From Nephromyces sp. MM_2019 (lineage: Eukaryota; Apicomplexa; Aconoidasida; Nephromycida), in NCBI GenBank assembly GCA_015657535.1, contig JADHZB010001530.1, forward strand, positions 164,956 to 228,955: 64,000 nt of DNA, read 5' to 3'. This document shows, piece by piece, positions 27,401-39,918 of this stretch. How positions within the stretch are numbered: the first letter of the stretch is position 1; every line of letters starts with the position of its first letter. Under the pieces are notes generated by a model that made no database searches, was not told the origin of the DNA, and worked only from the letters and a program-made list of their open reading frames with translations. A program made the translations under genes and the position numbers.

Positions 27401-30400
27401 AAACACTTTGTTCAATGGAGGGAAAACGAGCAAAAAACATGATAAAATCTTTTCTTTTAGCTTCCTAGTTCAGAGTATGTAATGTAACCCCCTTCAGGTA
27501 CCTGGAGCTGCACCGAGGCTGGCTCATCATAGAAAGATTCCATAAAATGCCTTATCAGCTCATCAACATTTTCAATCTTCTCAGCGTATTCGCCTGTTTG
27601 GAAAACAGTAAACTGATTAGCAGTCAGAAGACCAATAACACGCACACAAGACAATCTGTTCAGGTCGGTAAAGCTATCTTCTAGCGGCGTGTGTTAGTTT
27701 CTAGCAAATTACCAGGAGGTACAAAAGTCGTAGATACTCGGAAAAAATTCAAAACGTTTTACGTCTACTAGCTGATTCTGATATGAAGAAGATAAGAAAA
27801 ATTCAAAGAAATGAGAAAAAGGCATACATATCGCAAAAACTTGTATGTGTGTGTGCATGTGTGTGTGTGTGTGTGTGTGTCCGAGTGTTTCCGTGTGTGC
27901 TTCTGTGTGTGCAGATACTAGCCTCTCTAAATTCCTTGTGAAGAAATTGACTCAAAATTAATTTTACATATTTATAAACAATCGAAGCAGCTGAGCTCAC
28001 GTAGCACGACAAGAGTTACACCAGATTCGCCCCGGATTTACGAAGAAAAGCAGTAAAAAATAGCAGAAAACTCGATAAAAATGTACGAGATACTCCTCTG
28101 TTATCTACACAACACACAGAAAACGCACACGAGATGCACACACACATGGAAGAAGCTAATTGTAAAACATCAGCACAGCACTTCTGAATCATTAGTATGC
28201 CAGAAATTCGATTAAAACAATGATTTTCTCTCATTTTAACACACCAATTATCCATATCATCGCAGCTTTTGCTTCAGCCTCATCCAAAGAATCCAAATTT
28301 TCACACAGAGCAGCAATGACTGATTCGTATCGATTAGGATATTTCCTGAAGAACAAATAATCGTATCTCTTGGCCAATGGTATTCATCATCTTTGGTTGT
28401 TAATTTATATGAAACAACAAAGATTTATTTTTTGGGCTTTACACTAGTTTCAAATCCATGCATCCAAAAAAAAGTGAATATGGTAGGCCGCAAAAAATAC
28501 TCTGAAAAAGGAGAAATTACATCAAAGAGGGAGTGGAAGAAACTACTTTCTGTTCGGGTTTTCATCTTCAAGCTTAAGAAGAAGCCTCATCAGCCAAGAC
28601 AAAGTGGAAAAATTTCGCCAGAAATGTGAGAATCAATGGAAATTTAAGTATATAAAAGGTCAATATCAACACGCAAGGAAGAGACGGAGGTTATATACCC
28701 TTGATAAAGGTGAAGCAAGAGCGTGCGTGTGTGCATTGGAAACATGATACTCACGCAAGCAAAAACCTCGACACGGCACAAAAACATCTTCATATAGTAG
28801 TAAACGAAGAGCGTTTACCGCACAAGAAGTAAGAAGAAAGCAGCACAAAAGCTTGAAAAAAGCAGGAAAGGAAGCACGATAAAGGCATGCTAGAAGTACG
28901 AAAAAAAGCACATTTTGGCACACAGCATTATATAACCTGTTCAACACCTCTGAAAGTGCCAACAATGCAGGTTTTTTCTTTGAAAAAAATTTCCGCACAC
29001 AAAAAAGCACCTGAAGATATCCTTGATCACAACTATGGCCTCCTGTATCACATAGTTGACTCGAGTCTCGATAAGATCCAGCAACACACCAATACAACTT
29101 TGTGAAGCTGATTCAATTTTCACTGCACACCGACCAATAGCCCGAACTGCATTGCGTAAAAAAGCCACATCAACTTCTGTGGCGTATTCCTTCAATTCCA
29201 CCAAGACCTGTACATACAGCAGCACTAGTTGAAGAGATCTAGAGAGAAGAATGCCCTTTTTTCGTGTATTAACCTACTAATTCTGGCCAGAGAGATTGCT
29301 GTTTTTTCATGTGTCGATGAGCTAACTGCTAACCAAACCAGTAAGGTAAAACAAGAGGAAAAGAGGATTTTTATGATGATATACCTAATGCAAGTGAAGG
29401 ATCTCTCGAAAAATTTAGATGGAAAGAAGTAAAAAAAATTAAGCCACACACACCCAATTGATTATATCCATATATATTTAATTTCAATCGAGAGTCTCAC
29501 ACACACACACATTGAAAAATCTACGAAAAATTGCCTTTACTTACCCTTCCAATGTTTCTTTCCGAGGCTAGGCGAACCATTATATCAATCTTTTCATTTT
29601 TCACATAAACAGGATCGTTATATTTGCAGAAAAACATCTGAAAGAAATCACGCTTTCTATCGATAAGTGAAGAAAAATAAACCAGTCAAAATCACTGGAC
29701 ATTGAGGGTTATCGTTTAGCACACAACAAACTTGCACACACTACACAAATTAGTGTATCATGAAGAAATACCCAAGAAAAAAACACACACGCATTATGGC
29801 TAGAAAGAAGTGCTACTACGCCATTATATATAATAAAAATCACACAGTATTTCATGCTTGCAGCAAATTACACACACACACACACACACACCAAGACTTT
29901 GCACTTTATCAACGAGGCTTCTGCAGTGAAAAAAAAATACTACAATTTCAATCGTAACACGTTACGCACTTCCTGCGGCACGATGCGCAAAAAAGTTTCT
30001 CCAACACACAGTAGAAGCACTAGCATGAAGCGTTTTCACCTTAAATGAGTGCATACTGACTTCCACCAAGTAAATCTACTCCACACACACAGAACACACA
30101 GACAAGTGTATTACGCCATTACAAAGCGAAATATAGCTACAAGTATCGACGAAAAGCTCCTAAAATAACTCTACCGGCTGAGATAAGGTATATGATGCGA
30201 GACGAGCAAACGGTAGCCTTGAAAATCACCACAAAAGAATAAAAATACCACTAAAACTACACTACGAGAAGCACACATGCAGAGATAGCCACACACAGCT
30301 GGATACACAGATAGACAAAGATTAACAAAAGAAAAAAACAACACACAGATAGACGCACAGATTAACAAACAAAAAACACATACTTATCGAGACCCAGGTG

Positions 30401-33400
30401 CATATATAGATGAACACATGACACACAGAAACACACATAGAATGACACACATCAATAGTATGATATACAGAACTACACACAAAAATGCAAACACACACAG
30501 ACGCACAACAGGTGTGAGAAAGTAGATGCTTTTATATTAAATCTTCTTCAAACGCTTAGAATAACACGAGAAGCTAAATTTACCATTATCTCTGATGCCA
30601 GTATGGAAGGTCGCTTCTGTATAATCAAATTAATATTACGTAGTGCCACATACTGTATCTCGGGCTCAGTGGATAACAGGGTGACTGCACACACAAATTG
30701 CTTCAGATTTAATACACAGGAAAGGTCAACTAAAACGTATCTTTAAAACAAAAAGTGTAGCACAGCTGATCTGTGGGCTTTAAAAAATGTGTGTGAATTT
30801 TGCACACACACGCACTAGGGTCTAAACAACACACAAAAATTCATTAAAGGAATGCTATTCGTATATTATATAGAGAGAGGTTTGCTTTATAAACTTCTAT
30901 TACAGCAAATGTTTCAAGAGGACCGTGTGTACTGCATTTCTAGCAACTACAGCAGCTGTAAAAATATGAGACATATACGTAAATACTCAGTTACATCAAT
31001 GGCAGAAAAAGGAGAAAACAGCAAAAAAAGGGAAAAGAAGAAGAAAATGGGAAGAAAAGGAAAAGCACAGCAAAAAAATGGAAAAACACACCAGAAACAG
31101 GAAAAAAAACACCAGAAAATGGGATGAAATATGAAAAAAAAAAGAAAAACTGATTGGCAAGATGAATACGCAACTTGAAGTACACCAAATGTCGAACAGA
31201 TACTATGGAAAAAATGAGCAAAATACTACTATCAAACAGCCAAACCACCTGCCGGTAACTTTAGAAAGTTTAAGAGCACCCCATCAAAAATACACTACAC
31301 ACACACACATTAAGACTTTCCGTCTAAATCATGACATCGGCGAAAGTGGAAGTAAATAGCTCAAAAAGTTCTTTTTTTAAAACTTACTTAAAGGAGGACA
31401 TAGCTTCCTTTGCACATTCTTTATGATATCCACATCCTCAATGCTGAAGACAAGAACTTAACCAGAAGTCAGCCAGATTGAATGTTGGAGCACATTTTGT
31501 GTAGAATCAGCACGTTACATGCCAATAATCAAGCGTAAAATGCAATAGCTCTACGAAAAAATTGAAAAATAATCAAAAGATCTCTCTTCTTCACTGACTG
31601 GTTTTATGTCTTAAACAAGGTCTGAGAGGGGTGTACATACACCGAATTCGTGCGTGTCCAATCTTAAAAATAACGGAAAAAATATAGGCAGAAAGTATAT
31701 TCTGTATAAAACATAATTCCTGCACGCACACGCTCCATTTATGCGTAAAAACAGCAAACATTCCACCATAAAAGCTTGAAAAATGTAGATAAACAAAAGA
31801 AAAACTCTTGATTTCTCAGGGATAGAAGATGGCTTAAAGATAGGGAAATAATCAGTGGAAGGAAGCTCGATTTGATTCTATAAAATGAGAAATTTCAGAA
31901 AAGAGAAGCCTTTAAAGAGTAGACAGGCGATCCTTACCTATTCAGTAACTTCATCACAACCTTGACGGCCGAAAGCACCACTGAAAAAAAAGCTTAGGTC
32001 AAACGTATTGATAACACACACAGTGATTTAAACTATCCTAAGAATAGGATTTAGGCTGTAAATCTTTCAGCAGAAACCCTATTCGCTGCTAAAAATAAAT
32101 CTTCAAAATAGGAAGAGAGAGATATACATTAAAGTACACACACGCATATATATATATATATTAAAGTGCACACACATACAAAAACTTTGAAAGGCTCACC
32201 AACACTCAAAATCACTCCAGTCCACTCACGCACCAGCACACACACACACACACATACAAAACACAGAATAAACTGAAATTTATCCCCAAAAGGGCATGAA
32301 TACTCTAATATCACACACAGCAGTAGATAGGAGTGATGAATTTCATCCATTACCTGCAGCATTGGCATGAGAAAGTCGGGCGGTAACCCGATCCATCACT
32401 GATTCCGCTTCCTGTGGAGTGATAGGCTCGTAGAAAACGAGAGCATCCAAGATGAACACTTGTCCCCACCTGGAAGCATCGGACACACACACGGCAGCCA
32501 AAAGAGTCAAAATTTTGTTTTAAAAATTCACATTTTCCGCGTTTTCAGCGTGGTTGGAAGAAGTAGCTAAAGCAAAGAAAAAGTTCCACACAGAATAATA
32601 GAAAATGGATGAAATTTATGGATTTTTTTCCTAATTTTAGAGGTAATAATAAACTTTTACTAATAGGATCGCTATCATTATTAATAAAATTTAACCTGTT
32701 GAAAATTACCCACAAAAAACGATAAAAAAGCGGTAAAAAAAGCTAGTTTAGTAATTTGAGTGTTTCAAAGAATAGTGTGTGCGTGGGTGAGTCTCTCAAC
32801 AACATACACACTTCTAAGTGTCTTCAAAGTTTTGTTTCCAAAAGACACAGAGCTGTAAGTTCAGGAAGACTTAAAAGGCAAAAAACTGGACAACAGAGAT
32901 AACTGCATCAGAGCTTCGCGGGGAGGCGTGAATGTGTGTTGACTTGATGATATTCACTGCAGAATTCATTGCAACACCTTCACCGTGACGAAGAGCTAAG
33001 AATGTAAATAGAAGAGAGAAAAGCCGTCCTGATATCTTCAAAGCTTCCTATCTTAACAAAGAAGAGCTAAACTACTCGTATCTTCGCATCTTCACTTCCC
33101 AATATCCTCTCACGTCTTCATATCTTAATAAACACTCAATTCATTCACATATCGTAAAATCTTCGCATCTTCTTTTTTTAAAATGCCTGAATATCCTCAC
33201 GGTTTCCTATCCGAATACCTACAAAACTTCATATATCTCGCTCTCTTTCAAACATCTTCCAAAATCCTTCACCAGAGCTAAACCTCTCAGTGCAGTACTA
33301 AAGAGCTCCTGTCAAAGGCCCTTATCACTACACACTAAATCATAGCAGCAGAGGGCTGAAAATCACCCAAAAAGCCTAATAATTCACGAATATATAACCA

Positions 33401-36400
33401 GCAGACTCTCCCACATAAATCAAAGCAAAAAGAGAGAGGTTTTCGAACATCGAAATAGCGTTAGAAATGTATACATCAGTTTCGAGACACACACACGCAC
33501 AGTAAGAAAACTTGCCTAACTAGTCTACAAGCACAGGGAGATATAGTGCTCAGATTCCGGAATATATAGGAGGGGTATACACGAAACAAAAACACACACA
33601 CTAATATAACCACAAGAATAGCAGACTACTTGGTACGCATAATTTAGAGCATGAGCAGCACAAACCAAAATCAGCAAGAGTGCTGAATTTCATAGTAAAA
33701 TATCGAAAAACTCTGAAGTAGAGCTTACTCTGTGCACTCATTAAGGGCTGCCAAAAGCTTTGAAACATTCTGTTCTGAGGAGTCTGAAAGAATTTAAAAG
33801 GAGAAAATCCTTTGAAAGCTCGAATCTTATACAGGTAGACACACACATGCACACTCAAATACTGCTAAAGGCTAGCAGCAAGTCTCTGGGTTAAGCGATG
33901 CTAAAGAAAATATCAATTAATACACACAAGAGAATATATAGCTCTAAACTGCTTAAAGCAAGAGTGAAGATAAGACAAGAGTCTAGCTCATACTTGAAAA
34001 AAAAAGTCATTGAAAAAGTCTGAAACAAAATCGCCAAATTCTTCTTGGTTATCAGCAGGCATATCCTTCGATGTGGATAGAGCACAAGAGAGAAGCGTGT
34101 GTGTGTGTGTTTGTGTGGGTTGGTGTGCCTCTGTGTGTGTACCGCCCGTGAGTGTGTTTGAGTATGCTTGTGATTGTCCGTGCGTGTGTGCGTGTGTGCG
34201 TGAGTGCGTGAGTGCGTGAGTGCGTGAGTGCGTGAAATTATTGATTCACTTTTTCAACCTTTTCCCTAACGAGCTTTTCTAATGATTTTCAACCTTCAAA
34301 AGCATCCAAAAATTACACACAAACAAAGCACCGGGCCAAAGCTTCACTACCTTTTCTACTTCTTTTATCAAAAAAGAAGTAGAAAAGGTACCCTTTTATA
34401 GGTAGTTTAACTGTCAAAAACCCAACTTCTATACGCTACATATGTGGGGGAAAAAACTATCAAAAAGCCAACTATGACGAAGGAAACTAGGGTATCAATA
34501 GCTTAATGTATTTGCAGGAATACTCTCTTCTCCACATTCATACAAGCACACACAAACACACACAACAATTCCACATCTACACGCGTTTTCCCAAAAAAAA
34601 CAACCCTTTTCATCATTCAAAAATCGAGATATTCACAACGATCTTCATCTAAATTTGCATATATATCTCCGTCTCTTCATCCAACTTCAATCAAATACAT
34701 AACCTATCTATACAAACTCTAAAACCTTTAAAAATTTCGCACACGTTACGCTAAAGAAAGTGACAGCAATACCAACACACAAATTTCAACTCAGAAACAC
34801 ACAAAATACCCGCAAACACGAGCAACCTTCGATAAACATAACTCCAAGCATATCTAGACTTACTGATGATATCCTTAAGATAGTGTGCTCCAGATACCTC
34901 AGAAATCTCTGATAAAGCTGCAACCGAGTTCGCAACAACCATGGGATTTGAATCACCTAGCATGCCTCTAAGAGTATCAATAAGTTTGTTATCCTTGACA
35001 ATTTCCGGATTAATATCTGCATTTTTATGAACAAAAATGCACACAAAAGCCGTCAAAAGATAGTAAATGACGTGAGTATTATTCATATGATGAAGCAAGC
35101 TATGAAGAGTCTAAATATCGCGAAAAAACTGCTTTTTCTCAGAAATATACAAAAAGTAATGAATCCCTAGAAGTATCTTGCTATTTCGAAGAGTCGAAAT
35201 GTGTTAAAAGCATATATATCGTGTGTGTGAGAGCTCGATATACAAACTGTTGATGTAGCGTTGAATTTCTTTTCTGCAAAGGCTAAAGAAAGATAGTTTC
35301 AATCTGGAGTCAATGAGATTCTCAGTTCTCGCTCATTCGTAATGTATTATCAGAAATGCATAGCTTTTTTTATCAATTTCATGTTATCAAAACGCATAAA
35401 ACTTAGTAGCCCCCTAGCTAAAAAGGAGGTGAGTAGGCTATTTACAACAATTTTAAGATTTTCAGCTAAAAAATGAACATGACGAAGAAGAGGAAGACGA
35501 AGAAGAGGAAGACGAAGAAGAGGAAGACGAAGAAGAACACACCGAAGAAGAGGATGAAGATGAAGATGAAGATGAAGATGAAGATGAAGATGACGAAGAA
35601 CACACCGATGAAGAAAATTACGAAACACACACCAATGAAATCCTCCTTAGTATCGACAATTAAAAGGGATGAAGAAACAAAACACGAAAACAAGAAATAG
35701 CTCCGAGTTTCATAGAATATTATTTTCATATAAAAAAAAGAGGATGGAAAGTGAAGACTTTCACAAGACTAAGCATCTTAACAAAACAAAACAAATTCTC
35801 CACTGCACTTCGTCAAAACAAACAGATTTATAAGCCTGAATCTTGCTCCAAAACATTTTTTTGAAAAATTCAAAAGGCTGGTATCTCTCAACACAAAAAG
35901 CAGTTGAAGTAACAAGTAGCAGAATAGAAAGCTACATTTACGCGTTTAGAATTTCCGGCATAACCACAAGCCTGCAAATTCTTATACATCTGTATACGAT
36001 TGATCATAGTGGAGTATGTAGAAAAGCACGCCTAATTCAAGCACTTCAGTGTTTTAAAAGCTTACATAATGCGTATTAAATAGTTATCGTTGAGCGCTAT
36101 TCTACATCCTTGAACTAAGCTTCAATCACGCCATCCAACTTTTTCGCCACTTCGCAGAAGCCATACAACGCAATAAACCAAAAACAAATACATTTCATGC
36201 ACCTTCTTCACTCTTTGGGTGTCACTGCAATAGACTTAGTAGATGGGAGTATCATTTAGCCATCTAGCTACCTCAACCCACCGTGGGCATCAAAAAATAT
36301 TTAAAATTTGCGGATAAACCCTACACCTTATACGTCCTAAACGCTAAACCATAAAATCCCTAAAGCCTAAACCCTAAATCCCCAAAAAAATGGTAAATTA

Positions 36401-37806
36401 TTCACATATCGCCCACTGTTGCCAAATATAAATACCACCAAAACGGAAATTTTTGCCTTAAACGTGAGCGTCACAAACATTCCAGCAGTTTTACAATGAA
36501 AGCACCTCAAAACATGCTAAATTCATATTCTATTAGCTAAGAAGCGCCGTTAAAAGAAGCCCCTTTTTTTTAGCACCATTAGCACAGAAGTTCCCACTAT
36601 AAGCCACAGAGAGTATAATGTAAGCTCAACCTACCATAGAGCTTAGCGATACACATTGAAGCAGTTTTTCGCACATACGGATCTGCATCTTTACAGCATT
36701 GCTTGAGAGGCTCAACTAGATACTCTGCTATCCCATTCAAACGAATGCATCCCATCGTCCTCACAGCTAGGGCCCTGCAGAGAGGGGTAAAGAGGCAGTT
36801 GATGGATATTATTTTGTGTTTCATGAGAGGAAAAAAATCAAAAGCTGCTATATAAGATATATCTTCAGCTGTTGCATGAAGAATTAATAAAGCAGCATTC
36901 AGTAGCTATATCCCTGTGAAGGGTGGCTAAAAGAAACCCTTCATTAAATTTTGAAAGTTTATCATACTCAAAGAATTGCTGATCGAGCATCAAACGATTT
37001 AAATCAAGACATCGGAGAAGTATGGGAAAAATGCTTGCAACTTATTTACAATGAGCATGCACTAGGAGCAAAATTTTGCTTATCGAGACCCTATCTAAAA
37101 GGAGAAAACACTATAATACAAGTTTACAAAGGAGGATAAAGGAATAAGTACTCCTCACAAATTTTAGCACAGAGGACACAAAAGAAGCGCATGTGTGCAT
37201 AGGTACAACAACGGGGGTCCATATGGACCAGATAGCTGAATATCTAGAGGCAGTAAAAAAATATCAATGCTTGCTAGAGATGAGAAAATAAATAACCCAA
37301 TTTTTCATAGCTCGTGAGCATCTTTGAAAAAAAAAGGAAAAAATAGCAATCAACCAGGTGCTCCAATAGACATTTTAGCACTTGCCGAGACAGCCAATGG
37401 TCGATAATAGCAAACAAAAAACCCTACATTGCACCTCAAAAACTTGTAATTTTTACATTTCATGCTATAGTAAAGCTTACCGTATCAGAGGGTTTGTATC
37501 TTGAGCGTCTTTCTGAAAAGTGTTCACCGCTAGTATTGCCAGTTCTGGTTGAGTACGAGCATAGTTTATCACATACAGATAAACTAGCTTCTTTAATTCA
37601 ATATTAGTGGTTTGCATGCAATTCACCACATCAGGAAAAAGAGATGACACATCCTTATTTACAGTCATCGCTGCAATGACCTTTTTGACTGCCTCCTTTT
37701 TCTTTTCCTTGTTGTTGTCATGAAGCTCATTGCGTAGCTCCGGTATTTCACCTTTTTTACTGCTTTGGAAATACCTAGCATCCATTCTTACCCCAATTGA
37801 CCTCAT
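18426..37806 (-). CDS. AP-1/AP-2 complex beta adaptin, 24 exons
   Basis: Large subunit of a clathrin adaptor that selects cargo at the trans-Golgi or plasma membrane. Exons: 37806-37481, 36774-36635, 35016-34864, 33783-33729, 32469-32354, 31980-31938, 31443-31388, 30684-30584, 29637-29545, 29207-29011, 28345-28245, 27593-27502, 26924-26807, 26006-25807, 25581-25412, 24424-24352, 23734-23620, 22736-22655, 22251-22190, 21101-21031, 20461-20327, 19627-19520, 18624-18508 and a short last exon ending at 18426 (or 18382 with another acceptor). Every junction keeps phase, giving about 914-924 residues. The trunk matches the family ([45 protein letters not shown]). The hinge is very acidic, then has LLKFD, which fits a clathrin box. 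The ear ([19 protein letters not shown]) follows. An upstream in-frame TGA supports the ATG at 37806; the ATG at 37785 is an alternative. AP-1 versus AP-2 cannot be decided because many protists share one beta. Confidence 0.93.
20504..20650. repeat. Telomere-like CCCTAAA island plus a short direct duplication
   Basis: Scattered AACCCTAAA motifs (about six, some degenerate) are followed by two copies of CTAAATACTACCCTTTAACA-type sequence, duplicated head to tail with the downstream ACCAACTA. The island lies in an adaptin intron (20462-21030). Confidence 0.75.
24601..25219 (+). other. Nested opposite-strand coiled-coil open segments
   Basis: The longest adaptin intron segment (24425-25411) holds plus-strand open segments. 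The first starts with ATG at 24601 ([19 protein letters not shown], about 40 codons). The second starts with ATG at 24917 ([18 protein letters not shown]). It can be joined by a 38-nt GT...AG gap to a third (24.07-25.22 kb end part: [18 protein letters not shown]) ending in TAG near 25219. Segments two and three together give about 85 residues of predicted coiled coil. Adaptin introns are T-rich on the sense strand, so their complement favours Lys/Glu/Gln codons. That makes a chance origin possible. Confidence 0.25.
27121..27385. repeat. 53-bp minisatellite, five copies
   Basis: Units begin CACACAGCTTTTTCGCAGTC and start at 27121 (divergent), 27173, 27226, 27279 and 27332. The middle copies are identical apart from one G/A change (CTGGAG versus CTAGAG). 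The array lies in the adaptin intron between exons 27593-27502 and 26924-26807. The units touch each other with no unique spacers, so this is a minisatellite. Confidence 0.9.
27841..27915. repeat. (TG)n microsatellite, plus strand
   Basis: Nearly pure TG run with a few interruptions, in an adaptin intron. Its orientation is opposite to most of the CA runs seen on the plus strand of this gene (for example 21584-21600, 29864-29891, 32238-32254). Confidence 0.85.
34099..34236. repeat. TG-rich tract ending in five GTGAGTGC units
   Basis: The tract passes from GTGTGTGTGT to GCGTGTGT and then to five head-to-tail 8-mers of the form GTGCGTGA/GTGAGTGC (about 34192-34236). It lies in the adaptin intron between exons 35016-34864 and 33783-33729. 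Confidence 0.8.
35478..35632 (+). repeat. Purine GAA/GAT/GAC tract
   Basis: There are three to four copies of a 15-bp ACGAAGAAGAGGAAG unit, then a run of ATGAAG hexamers. The tract lies in adaptin intron 2. In one plus-strand frame it reads as an almost pure Asp/Glu stretch of about 40 residues, preceded by an acceptor-like TTTTCAG at about 35462 and closed by a TAA near 35663. Another frame gives Lys/Arg/Met repeats. Both could simply reflect the simple repeat. Confidence 0.7.
36316..36385. repeat. Second telomere-like CCCTAAA island
   Basis: Degenerate CCCTAAA/CCTAAAC motifs ending in GCCTAAACCCTAAATCCCC. The island lies in adaptin intron 2. Confidence 0.7.
36954..37139 (+). other. Nested opposite-strand open segment in adaptin intron 1
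   Basis: A 61-codon plus-strand open segment ([18 protein letters not shown] in the middle), closed by TAA. A second short segment at about 37223-37291 ([20 protein letters not shown]) is also coiled-coil-like. No start codon or splice connection is convincing, and composition bias may explain it. Confidence 0.2.
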
Positions 37807-39501
37807 TTTGGGATCTCACAGTGTTTCCTTTTATACTAAAACTAAGTTATTGCAATAGTTATCATGCAATTGTATTCTGAGTAAAAATGGCTGGAATCTC
37901 ATCACACTGGCTGAGAATACCAGGATATACACTCGAAACCTAAGTGCACGAAGCTCAAGTTGTAAACTTATTTGATTCAAATAAAGGAGGATAGCCTGCA
38001 CGATTTGCGGGTATCGCACTTTCGTTTACGAAAGGAAACACTTTCAAAAGCCACAATAGTGCCTAGTTATGGCTACGGTTAAGAAACTCACAAATTTTCC
38101 GCAAGCAGCAAATATCTGAGTCTGCAAGCAAAACATATGGAACACCCATTCATCGTATACGAAAACTCAGTGATATGTAGATGAAATATCACCGCACAAT
38201 TTGCATAGCAGTCAGCATTTCCAGACAACTATCCCAGTGACCATAACGATGTAGCGGATTTGCCAAGAGCACAGAACTGAAGAGACTCCGCAGCAAGACT
38301 AATTAAGTCTACTAGCTTACAAAATAGTTGCTTCTACGCAATTCGTTCGTAGGTTGACGTCAAGTTATAGCCTTTTCATGCCCCCGCTACATGATGATGG
38401 CGTTTTCAAGTTGAATTCGATATACAAGCTTCACAGGAGTTGTTTGCTTGCTATTTGCTTAGAAGATGGTGTACCCTGTTAGTTATAAGGTGCAGACTAC
38501 ACTACTCTTTTATCAAATGTCGGAGGAGAGCATTTATCAACCCCGTAACCGCACTAAAGGGAGGGGGCACGCCAGCGGTTAATGAATAAATTATTCAATT
38601 ACTGACTGGTTTTAGTAGGCGTAAAATTATGCGCAGCTATAGCCGCGTATCAGTGCCTAGTTAGCGCCGAGCGGCGTAAGGCAGCAAGCACCTGAATGCA
38701 TATATTTAGAGTTTAATGCAGCGTGAAACTATTTTATACCACATTTTTAAGGAGCCACTGCATTATGACCCTACTTTTGGCATTGAAGAATGCTTCTTCA
38801 ATCAGCTGAAAACGCTCTTTCAGCTTAAGATCTAGAGAAATATCAGAAAATATTTCCTGTAATTTGTATCCTGTATAGTAAGGGTTTTAGAGAGAGAGAA
38901 CTCAGTTTACCGCAAAAGTCCTACGAGAAAAGCTGGGCAGGCTACACTGAGAACATTGAGTCTTGGCTTGCCGCTTCCTATGCCTACTGTAACGTGTGCA
39001 AAAAATCGTCAATGATTCCTACTTTAACTTTGTAGAATGAAGCTGAAAAAAACTTCAAAAATGTAGGAAAACACTACAAATAGTATCACATAAATCTACG
39101 TGGCACAATAGTGCGCCCGCGTGAGTCTTGCTACTCCTAGTGCTGTCTGGTCTCTAAGGCAGGGCCAAAGAATGTAGTATTGTAGCATTGCTTAAAAACT
39201 AACTCCTCAAACATACCTGCACAAGTGCAATGGTGTTTCAAATATCTTTTTTTTGCATTGTTGACATAAAATTTAACGTTACTCAAGATAGCCTAAGTCC
39301 CAACCTACTGCGCATGCACCGGTTACTAACTTTGGTTTAGATTTAAAAAAAAAAATCTACCATGACATTTTGTCTCTCTGAAAAGCCCCTTTGTCGCAGA
39401 TTGAATAAGATTCTTGCGTGCCTGATCAATCCTTATTGCTAAGCCTTAATATTTGCGTTTTCTGGAAAGGGAAAACTTATCAAGAATATTGCCGAGCATT
39501 G
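37807..39501. other. Upstream region of adaptin, no supported gene
   Basis: The adaptin promoter should lie just above 37806, but no clear element was recognised. A plus-strand open segment around 39440-39595 (LIKNIAEHCQGKSFSV) overlaps the 3' exon of the minus-strand gene at 39502-39835, so only one of the two is likely real. Confidence 0.35.
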
Positions 39502-39835
39502 TCAGGGAAAAAGTTTCAGTGTAGCATTATGCCCGAAGTACAGCTGGGCGTACACCAAACTTATCGAGTATGGAGGATGCCCAACAGAAACATAGTCAAT
39601 TGAAAAACAGCCCAAACAAGAAACGATACTGTGCACATTGTGGGTGCATAATGATACTATTAAGGCTGCCTGCATGATACAAATTATGCCTTACGTAATT
39701 TATTTCAAGCGAATATCTGCCGTGGAGCCTAGGTTTTTCAAATATTTTTTCCAATTGTTTTGCGGCGACGAAAATAATGAGTAAAATACCGATATAAAAA
39801 CTTTTGTCCCAAAAATTACACATTATTGTTGGCAT
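39502..39835 (-). CDS. Small membrane or secreted protein, two exons
   Basis: Exons 39835-39695 and 39669-39502 keep phase 0 and give 102 residues. The N-terminus has a hydrophobic segment at residues about 13-25 (FYIGILLIIFVAA). The donor is TAC|GTAAGG and the acceptor CATGCAG|GCA, but the intron is only 25 nt, which is very short. The second exon is rich in Ser, Val, Tyr and Cys (LVYAQLYFGHN). The start lies 83 bp after the stop of the PH-like gene on the same strand. No family was recognised. The second exon has a competing coding-like frame on the other strand. Confidence 0.3.
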
Positions 39836-39918
39836 GAGTTGTTTTATGCTCCTTCAGGTTCCTGTAATTAAAAAAAAGTGCTATAGCCAAAATTAATGAT
39901 TGTTCTAGTTTTTTAAAG

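Noticed and set aside
30990..31127. Lysine-rich plus-strand frame inside adaptin
   Set aside because: A purine-rich tract in an intron; the Lys/Gln/Glu composition is explained by AAA/GAA/CAG content.
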